From Bacillota bacterium (GTDB lineage: Bacteria > Bacillota > Dehalobacteriia > UBA4068), in assembly GCA_017439615.1 (NCBI GenBank), contig JAFSIU010000144.1, forward strand, positions 1 to 5,939: a stretch of 5,939 bases of DNA. The letters are read 5' to 3'. The position numbers and the translations under genes were made by a program. The notes under the pieces were generated by a model. That model saw only the letters and a list, made by a program, of their open reading frames with translations, was not told the DNA's origin and did no database searches. Shown one piece after another: positions 1-5,562 of this stretch (position 1 is the stretch's first letter; each line of letters starts with the position of its first letter).

Positions 1-500
1 ATGAGATCAATATGCTGCTCGAATGCAAATCTCAGAGAATTTCTATTCATGAAGTATCAATTGATACGATTTATATCAACAACAATGAAACTTCACATTT
101 CAATGTAATCAAGGATTCTACCAAAATTTATATGCAGATCATCAAATATGCCCTTTCTTCAGGCCTTGCTACCTTAATTGATATTGGTCTTTTCACCATT
201 CTGGCAAATCTCATGATGGGACAAAGATATTATATCTTCACAGCAACGCTTATCGCACGTCTGTGCTCTCTCTTTGTCAATTATTTTGCCAACAAGAAAG
301 CTGTTTTCAAATCAGATGAAAAAACCAGTCATTCCATAATCAAATATTTCATTCTTTGCGCAGCTAACATAGCTCTTGCCACCTGGTTCACCGATCTGCT
401 GGTTGAATCGGCAGGCATGGGGCTTTTCATCAGCAAGCTGCTGGTCAGCGCAGTTCTCTTTATTTTTAATTTTATATTGCAAAAGAAATGGGTATTCTGA
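1..500 (+). CDS. C-terminal part of a GT2 glycosyltransferase fused to a GtrA membrane domain (5' partial)
   Basis: The reading frame is open from the left edge and ends at TGA 498-500. The ATG at 12 is probably not the start, because upstream codons continue in frame as E-I-N and complete a conserved motif. The first 40 or so residues (EINMLLEC, then HEVSIDTIYINNNETSHF and IKDSTKIY) match the C-terminal end of bacterial dolichyl-phosphate-mannose-synthase-like GT2 enzymes, which transfer a sugar from a nucleotide donor to a polyprenyl phosphate. About 120 residues of GtrA type follow. Counting from the ATG at 12, four hydrophobic segments lie near residues 43-66, 72-92, 108-131 and 136-158. 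The segment ARLCSLFVNYFANKKAVF and the C-terminal FNFILQKKWVF are GtrA hallmarks. GtrA domains are thought to help move or position lipid-linked sugars across the membrane, so the protein should sit in the cytoplasmic membrane and serve cell-envelope glycosylation. The catalytic domain is outside the window. The family call is firm; the sugar and acceptor are unknown. Confidence 0.88.
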   Translation, partial: EINMLLECKSQRISIHEVSIDTIYINNNETSHFNVIKDSTKIYMQIIKYALSSGLATLIDIGLFTILANLMMGQRYYIFTATLIARLCSLFVNYFANKKAVFKSDEKTSHSIIKYFILCAANIALATWFTDLLVESAGMGLFISKLLVSAVLFIFNFILQKKWVF

Positions 501-519
501 GCAATTTTAACAATCAACA

Positions 520-551
520 AAAAGGCAGTAACTTTGAAGTTACTGCCTTTT
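520..551. terminator. Bidirectional intrinsic terminator between convergent genes
   Basis: GGCAGTAAC (524-532) pairs perfectly with GTTACTGCC (539-547) around a 6-nt loop. Flanking A residues (520-523) and T residues (548-551) extend the stem and supply a short U-tract on either strand. The hairpin lies 19 nt past the GT2-GtrA stop and 2 nt past the marR stop on the other strand, so it can serve both genes. Confidence 0.85.
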
Positions 552-553
552 GA

Positions 554-982
554 TTATCTTAATTTCTTCAAAACAGGATTTATGACAGACACAGCTTCAA
601 AAAATCTGCTTCTGCTTTCCGCATCCATGTTATCAAGCTGCTTCATCAGGCTTTCTGCGCCTGACTTGATTTGCTTGTTCAGATATTCCCTGCCCTTTTC
701 AGTGATAACGATCTGAATTATCCTTCTGTCGCTTCTGTTATATATCCTCTGCGCAAAACCAAGCTCAGTCAAGGTATCGATCACCTTGGTGGTCTGCTGC
801 TTTTTCATTTTGCAAAGCTCACCCAATTCTGTCATAGTTTTGGGTGCATAAGTCCCCAGCATATAAAGAGTATAAAACCCTCTGGCGCCCAAACTGTCAT
901 CTCTGCCATCTTCAAAAGGCTTTGCGATTTTGTCAAAAGCAAAGAGCATAAACTCCTTGACTGCATTTTCTTCCAAGCGCAT
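554..982 (-). CDS. MarR-family transcriptional regulator
   Basis: This is a complete 142-residue protein, the usual MarR length. MarR proteins are dimeric winged-helix DNA-binding regulators, often repressors released by small phenolic or lipophilic ligands or by oxidation. The winged-helix core spans about residues 48-100: TMTELGELCKM is the first HTH helix, KKQQTTKVIDTLTELGF is the recognition helix region, and NRSDRRIIQIVITEKG is the beta-wing with the family's D-x-R/R-R signature (Asp85, Arg86, Arg87). N- and C-terminal helices would form the dimer interface. The ATG start is supported by AAAGGAG (minus strand) with 8 nt between GGAG and ATG. A TATAAT promoter lies upstream, and repeats there may be its own operator. 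The gene sits downstream of the large activase gene on the same strand but is separated by a hairpin and has its own promoter, so co-transcription is unlikely to be the main mode. Ligand and targets cannot be read from the sequence. Cys57 is the only cysteine, so a one-Cys redox sensor is possible but speculative. Confidence 0.92.
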   Translation of the reverse strand: MRLEENAVKEFMLFAFDKIAKPFEDGRDDSLGARGFYTLYMLGTYAPKTMTELGELCKMKKQQTTKVIDTLTELGFAQRIYNRSDRRIIQIVITEKGREYLNKQIKSGAESLMKQLDNMDAESRSRFFEAVSVINPVLKKLR

Positions 983-1016
983 AGCAGCAACTCCTTTAAT
1001 TAATCAATATTGTTTT

Positions 1017-1045
1017 ACTATCTAAAATATTATACTATTCTAAAA
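1017..1045. promoter_or_regulatory. Possible MarR operator: imperfect direct repeat over the marR promoter
   Basis: On the plus strand ACTATCTAAAA (1017-1027) recurs as ACTATTCTAAAA (1034-1045), with starts 17 bp apart. The first copy is also part of a small inverted repeat, TTTTA (1013-1017) and TAAAA (1023-1027). The repeats overlap the -10 box and the -10/-35 spacer of the marR promoter, where a repressor would act. The region is very AT-rich, so chance is a real alternative. Confidence 0.35.
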
Positions 1046-1055
1046 ACAAAGTCAA
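1029..1055 (-). promoter_or_regulatory. Predicted promoter of marR
   Basis: On the minus strand a -35 box TTGACT (1050-1055) and a perfect -10 box TATAAT (1029-1034) are separated by 15 bp, slightly short of the usual 17. The start codon is 46 nt beyond the -10 box. The boxes are strong enough to suggest independent transcription of marR despite the short spacer. Confidence 0.65.
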
Positions 1056-1074
1056 GCACAATTTGAAATGCAAA

Positions 1075-1094
1075 AGGCGGCGTTAATGCCGCCT
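1075..1094 (-). terminator. Terminator-like hairpin after the activase fusion gene
   Basis: AGGCGGC (1075-1081) pairs with GCCGCCT (1088-1094) around a 6-nt loop. It begins about 20 nt past the TAA of the large minus-strand gene. On the minus strand the U-tract is short (TTTTGCATTT). On the plus strand the tract CTTTTT is slightly better, but no plus-strand gene ends here. Termination may be incomplete, allowing some read-through into marR. Confidence 0.65.
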
Positions 1095-1115
1095 CTTTTT
1101 CATCGGAATATACAT

Positions 1116-4100
1116 TTATTCTTTATGAAGCTTTCTGAATGCCTGCTCCATCATCAGCTTGATACGGTTCAGCTGATTGGTCTCGCTGGCACCGGGGTCA
1201 TAATCAACCGCCACAATATTTGCTTCGGGATGCTTGCGGCGCAACTCCTTTATCATTCCTCTGCCGGTTATATGATTCGGCAAACAGGCAAAAGGCTGCA
1301 TACAAATGATGTTTTCCACACCCTGCTCTATCAGCTCAAGCATCTCGCCCGTCAGGAACCAGCCCTCACCTGCGCTATGTCCAACACTCATAACCTCTGA
1401 GGCAAGCTCTGCCGTCTTGAAAACATTATTATCGGGCAGAAAACGCTTGCTCTCTGCATAGGCTTTTTGCGCGCTGCGACGCATAAATTCCAATGCAGAA
1501 ATACAGAATTTTCCGCTCAGGCGCTTACCCAAGCCGCCTTCTATATAAAAACTGCGATAATAATTTCCAAATAAACCATAACAGAAGAAATCCAGCATCG
1601 AAGGCATCACAGCCTCACCGCCAAGGCTTTCTACCAGTTCAACAACATTATTATTGGCATCGGGAGAATATTTTACCAGGATTTCGCCGACCAAACCAAC
1701 TTTTGGCTTTTTCATCTCCTCATCAATGGGGAAGGCATCAAACTCCTCAATAATCATTCGCTGATGCTTATTGAAGGCACTCCATGAGCATTTAGTGATA
1801 TCTTCTTTGGCGATTTTTGCCCATTTTTCATACAGGGCATTGAGAGCATCCTTATCAAGAGCATAAGGCCGCACGCGATAAAGTACCTTCATAAGTATAT
1901 CGCCATAAACAATTGCCATCACCAAACGCAGAACCATTGGCACACTGTAAGTAAACCCGGGCTGCTTCTGCGTTGCAGCTGTCGAAAGTGAGATTACAGG
2001 TACCTGCGGAAAGCCTGCATCCCTCAATGCCTTGCGTATAAGTGCTATATAATTCGTTGCACGGCATTGACCACCCGTCTGGCTCATAATGACAGCGGTT
2101 TTATTCACATCATATTTTCCGCTCTGCAATGCATCAATGAACTGTCCCGTTGTAAGCAAACAAGGATAGCAAGCATCATTATGTACATATTTCAAACCTG
2201 CTTCCCTGCTCTCCTTGGTGCAGCGGGGCAAAATCTCCAGCTTATAGCCCGAAGGCTTGAAGGCAGCCTCCAGCAGATTGAAATGTATGGGAGACATCTG
2301 CGGTGCTAAAATGGTGTATTCCTTTTTCATCTCTTTAGTGAAAACAGGATAAACAGGAGGCGGCAGCACAGGCTTTTCTTCCGAATTTGCCAGCTTCTTG
2401 GCATCAATCGCCATTTTCAGTGAACGCACTCTGATGCGCGCCGCACCGAGATTGTCTCCCTCATCGATTTTGATGGAGGTATAAAGCTTATTATGTCTGT
2501 GAAGTATCTCCGACACCTGATCACTTGTTATGGCATCTATACCGCAGCCAAAAGAAACAAGCTGCACCAGCTCAAGATTCCTGTTGTTTGCAGCAAGAGT
2601 GGCAGCGGCATAAAGTCTGGAATGGAAAACCCATTGATCTACCACACGCAAAGGTCTTTCTGGCGCTGCGACCAGGGCAGCCATAGTAACAGGAATGACC
2701 ACAATACCCGAAGATGAAAAGAGATTCGGTATTCCGTGATTGATCTCAGGATCAAGATGATATGGGCGACCTGCAAGAATGACACCCTGCATATCACGCT
2801 CTTCCATATATTCAAGAGTTTCGTGCATCTTGACCTTCAAATCATTTTTATATGCATATTGCGCATTATAGGCAGCTTTTATTGCCGGACGCAGCTGTTT
2901 TTCGTCAAGAGTGATACCGGCATCAAGGAATGATGATTGCAAGGCACGCAAAAGCTTTTTCTTATCATCAAAATTGACAAAAGGCTTGACGAGCTTTGCT
3001 CTGCCGTCAATAAAAGCATCCATATTATTACGGATGACCTCAGGATAACCGCTGACCACAGGGCAGTTATAGTGATTTTCCGCTTCCTTATAATCCTTAT
3101 GCTCATACATAACACAAGGATAGAAAATCAAATCGATTCCCTGCTCCAGCAGTGCCTCAATATGCCCGTGAACAAGCTTTGCAGGATAGCAGACTGCTTC
3201 GGAGGGAATGCTCTCCATTCCCTTTTCAAAAAGCCTTTTGCTGCTTTGCGGCGAAAGCACCACCTCAAAACCAAGTCTGGTCAGCAAGGTGTGCCAGAAG
3301 GGATAATTGTCATACATATTCAGCACACGTGGAATACCGATTTTGCCGCGCGGAGCACTTTCCCACGGCTGATAAGCAAAAAGGCGATTATATTCAAAAT
3401 CAAAAAGATTCGGAGCCAGCTTCAGCTCTTTGTTTTCAATCATGCCCTTTTCACAGCGATTGCCGGAGACAAACTTTCTGCCGTCATTGAATTTGATCCT
3501 TGTCAGCAGACAATTGTTGGTGCACTTGCCGCAATGGTCAAAGCTTTTTTCATAGCTGAATTTTTCCAATTCCTCCAAAGAAAGAATTGAAGAGCGTCTG
3601 CGGCGCACCCATTTTTCCTTAGCCAGAAGTGCTGCACCATAGGCACCCATCAAGCCTGCTATATCAGGGCAAACAGCATTCACTCCCGTCTCCAGCTCAA
3701 AAGCACGACGCACAGCCTCGTTCCGGAAAACACCGCCCTGCAGAATGACATTCTGTCCGAATTCTTCAGCCCTGCGCAGCTTGATAACCTTATAGAGTGC
3801 ATTTTTGATGACAGAATAAGAAAGGCCTGCGGAAATATCCTCCACGGTAGCGCCTTCCTTCTGCGCCTGCTTGACCTTGCTGTTCATAAAAACTGTGCAG
3901 CGGCTGCCCATATCCACGGGCTTTTGCGATTTCAAAGCTGCAGCAGAAAATTCCTCAACAGAAAGCCCCAAAGACTGCGCAAAGGTCTCGATGAATGAGC
4001 CGCAGCCGGAAGAGCATGCCTCATTGAGAATAACATCATCTATCACACCATCACGCACACGGATAGCCTTCATATCCTGCCCGCCGATATCGAGAATAAA

Positions 4101-5381
4101 ATCTACTTCAGGCAAAAACTGCTTTGCCGCACGATAGTGCGCCATAGTCTCTACCACCCCGAAATCAGCCTTCAGCGCAGACTGAATCAGGGCCTCGCCA
4201 TAACCGGTAACACCCACATTCGAGATATAGTATTCCTCAGGCAGAAATTTATATATCTCCTTCATTATCTCAACGCATAATTCAAGCGGTTCCCCCTGAT
4301 TAGAACCGTAATAGCTGTATAATATATTATCATCCTTATCAATTACAACAGCCTTTGAGGTCGTAGAGCCTGCATCAATACCAATGAAAACTCTGCCGCT
4401 CATATAATCTTCTATGTTCTTGCGCGGTGCCTTGCACTGAGCATGACGCGCCCTGAAATCCTGTAATTCCTGTTCATTGCGGAACAAAGGGGGCAGAATA
4501 TCTTTTTCGGCAACTGTATGCATATCAAGTACCTGCAAAGCATCAAGAATATTACCCACAGACAATGCCTGCAACCCAAAGCCCTGATGCCCACAAAGCT
4601 GCATTGCCCTTTTGGCAGCACCCCATGCCACAAAGAAATGTCCGTCCTCAGGGATTATGGCAGTTTCATCTGTCAGCTTCAGACTTTTAATGAAGCATGC
4701 GGTCAATTGGTCCAGATAATGCAGAGGTCCACCCAGAAATGCAACTGTACCCCTGATAGGCTTGCCCGCGGCAAGTCCGACGATAGTCTGATTGACCACA
4801 GCCTGAAAAACCGAAGCAGCAATATCTTCCTTGGCAGCACCCTGATTTAAGAGAGGCTGAATATCGGTCTTGGCAAACACACCGCAGCGTGAAGCAATGG
4901 GATATGTGATATAAGCATTTTTTGCCAATTCATTCAGGCCTTGAGCATCTGTCTGCAGAAGACTTGCCATCTGGTCTATGAAAGCGCCTGTACCACCGGC
5001 ACAAGCTCCATTCATACGCTGGTCTATACCCTGCTCGGAAAAATATATTATCTTGGCATCTTCACCGCCAAGCTCAATAACAACATCAGTCTTTGGGATA
5101 CGCGCCTCAACGGCAGCAGCACAGGCAGAAACCTCCTGAAAAAAGGGAAGCCCCAGCATTTGCGAAATGCCTAACCCGCCGGAACCCGAAATAACTGTAT
5201 AAAGCTCGGCATCACCAAATTTTGTCTTTACTTTGTTCAAAATATCGGTCAAAGAAAGCCTGATATCAGAAAAATGACGCTGATATACCGAAAACAAGGT
5301 ATTCTCACCGTCATCAAGCACAACAGCCTTGATAGTTGTCGAGCCGATATCCAAGCCCATATAATAATGTTTTTTCTGCAC
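1116..5381 (-). CDS. Giant acyl-CoA dehydratase activase fusion: two BadF/BcrA/HgdC-type ATPase domains + DUF2229 + HgdB-like domain
   Basis: A 1421-residue protein with no frameshift. GTG is the start: GAGGTG lies 5 nt upstream, whereas the first internal ATG (residue 8) is too far from it. Seen in order: (a) residues 8-260, an ASKHA ATPase with GLDIGSTT, ELGGEDAK, NGACAGGTG and SRCGVFAKTD, whose Cys127 and Cys166 correspond to the [4Fe-4S] ligands of HgdC-type activators; (b) residues 331-590, a second ASKHA copy with GIDAGSTTSK, DIGGQDMK, NEACSSGCG, SRCTVFMNSK and QGGVFRNEA (Cys456, Cys495); (c) a cysteine motif at 617-643; (d) residues 680-900, DUF2229-like, with EAVCYPAK, FYPC and GRPYHLDPEINHG; (e) residues 1020-1400, similar to the 2-hydroxyglutaryl-CoA dehydratase D-component, with NDACYPCLLTTGQF, TGGQCRATNY and CMQPFACLPNH. 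Known for the family: the dimeric activator hydrolyses ATP to push a low-potential electron into an Fe-S dehydratase or double-cubane protein. Inferred: this chain combines donor and acceptor in the cytoplasm of an anaerobe. No dehydratase subunits lie nearby. The substrate is unknown, so calling it a dehydratase activator would go beyond the evidence. Confidence 0.93.
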   Translation of the reverse strand: MQKKHYYMGLDIGSTTIKAVVLDDGENTLFSVYQRHFSDIRLSLTDILNKVKTKFGDAELYTVISGSGGLGISQMLGLPFFQEVSACAAAVEARIPKTDVVIELGGEDAKIIYFSEQGIDQRMNGACAGGTGAFIDQMASLLQTDAQGLNELAKNAYITYPIASRCGVFAKTDIQPLLNQGAAKEDIAASVFQAVVNQTIVGLAAGKPIRGTVAFLGGPLHYLDQLTACFIKSLKLTDETAIIPEDGHFFVAWGAAKRAMQLCGHQGFGLQALSVGNILDALQVLDMHTVAEKDILPPLFRNEQELQDFRARHAQCKAPRKNIEDYMSGRVFIGIDAGSTTSKAVVIDKDDNILYSYYGSNQGEPLELCVEIMKEIYKFLPEEYYISNVGVTGYGEALIQSALKADFGVVETMAHYRAAKQFLPEVDFILDIGGQDMKAIRVRDGVIDDVILNEACSSGCGSFIETFAQSLGLSVEEFSAAALKSQKPVDMGSRCTVFMNSKVKQAQKEGATVEDISAGLSYSVIKNALYKVIKLRRAEEFGQNVILQGGVFRNEAVRRAFELETGVNAVCPDIAGLMGAYGAALLAKEKWVRRRRSSILSLEELEKFSYEKSFDHCGKCTNNCLLTRIKFNDGRKFVSGNRCEKGMIENKELKLAPNLFDFEYNRLFAYQPWESAPRGKIGIPRVLNMYDNYPFWHTLLTRLGFEVVLSPQSSKRLFEKGMESIPSEAVCYPAKLVHGHIEALLEQGIDLIFYPCVMYEHKDYKEAENHYNCPVVSGYPEVIRNNMDAFIDGRAKLVKPFVNFDDKKKLLRALQSSFLDAGITLDEKQLRPAIKAAYNAQYAYKNDLKVKMHETLEYMEERDMQGVILAGRPYHLDPEINHGIPNLFSSSGIVVIPVTMAALVAAPERPLRVVDQWVFHSRLYAAATLAANNRNLELVQLVSFGCGIDAITSDQVSEILHRHNKLYTSIKIDEGDNLGAARIRVRSLKMAIDAKKLANSEEKPVLPPPVYPVFTKEMKKEYTILAPQMSPIHFNLLEAAFKPSGYKLEILPRCTKESREAGLKYVHNDACYPCLLTTGQFIDALQSGKYDVNKTAVIMSQTGGQCRATNYIALIRKALRDAGFPQVPVISLSTAATQKQPGFTYSVPMVLRLVMAIVYGDILMKVLYRVRPYALDKDALNALYEKWAKIAKEDITKCSWSAFNKHQRMIIEEFDAFPIDEEMKKPKVGLVGEILVKYSPDANNNVVELVESLGGEAVMPSMLDFFCYGLFGNYYRSFYIEGGLGKRLSGKFCISALEFMRRSAQKAYAESKRFLPDNNVFKTAELASEVMSVGHSAGEGWFLTGEMLELIEQGVENIICMQPFACLPNHITGRGMIKELRRKHPEANIVAVDYDPGASETNQLNRIKLMMEQAFRKLHKE
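3453..3533 (-). other. Four-cysteine motif in the linker of the activase fusion
   Basis: Residues 616-645 of the fusion carry Cys617, Cys620, Cys624 and Cys643 in the pattern C-x2-C-x3-C-x18-C (HCGKCTNNCLLTR, then GNRCEKG). They sit between the second ASKHA domain and the DUF2229-like part. The spacing suggests a bound metal site, either an iron-sulfur cluster that relays electrons or a structural zinc. The sequence alone does not decide which. Confidence 0.6.
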
Positions 5382-5386
5382 TTTTT

Positions 5387-5392
5387 CACCTC
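5387..5392 (-). promoter_or_regulatory. Ribosome binding site fixing the GTG start of the activase fusion
   Basis: GAGGTG on the minus strand matches the anti-Shine-Dalgarno core and stands 5 nt before the GTG at 5379-5381. The competing ATG at 5358-5360 is 26 nt away and has no comparable site, so the GTG start is preferred. Confidence 0.8.
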
Positions 5393-5421
5393 AGAGCTGC
5401 AAATAATTCATCTTGCATACC

Positions 5422-5450
5422 ATTATACAATTTTTCTGTCGTATTTTCTA
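5422..5450 (-). promoter_or_regulatory. Predicted promoter of the activase fusion gene
   Basis: A perfect -10 box TATAAT (5422-5427, minus strand) is preceded at 17 bp by TAGAAA (5445-5450), a weak -35 match. The GTG start is about 40 nt downstream of the -10 box, so the leader is short and leaves no room for a riboswitch. The weak -35 box may mean that an activator is needed. Confidence 0.55.
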
Positions 5451-5500
5451 TAAGCAGATACTTCCTCTGTGTCCAAAAACAAAAAAAATACAATTCAAAA

Positions 5501-5540
5501 AAGAAGTCAGCATAGCAATATCAGTCTATGCCGACTTCTT
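5501..5540 (-). terminator. Intrinsic terminator of the Gly-rich protein gene
   Basis: AAGAAGTC (5501-5508) pairs with GACTTCTT (5533-5540), and GCATAG (5510-5515) pairs with CTATGC (5526-5531), with a 10-nt loop. The one plus-strand mismatch (A5509/C5532) becomes a G-U pair in minus-strand RNA, so the 15-bp stem is continuous only for minus-strand transcripts. A run of T follows on the minus strand (TTTT, then an 8-T run around 5481-5488). This ends the gene to the right and isolates it from the activase gene. Confidence 0.85.
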
Positions 5541-5562
5541 AAATTAATTATTAACAGTTATT

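Noticed and set aside
671..1003. 110-residue plus-strand open frame opposite marR
   Set aside because: It is antisense to a complete MarR gene with a good start, ribosome binding site and promoter, and has no supporting signals of its own.
2937..3590. 217-residue open frame on the plus strand inside the activase gene
   Set aside because: It is antisense to well-conserved activase/DUF2229 coding sequence, shows no recognisable domain, and its composition looks like a reverse-frame translation.
5382..5562. Riboswitch or small RNA in the gap upstream of the activase gene
   Set aside because: After assigning the terminator, promoter and ribosome binding site, only a leader of about 35 nt remains, which is too short for a known riboswitch.
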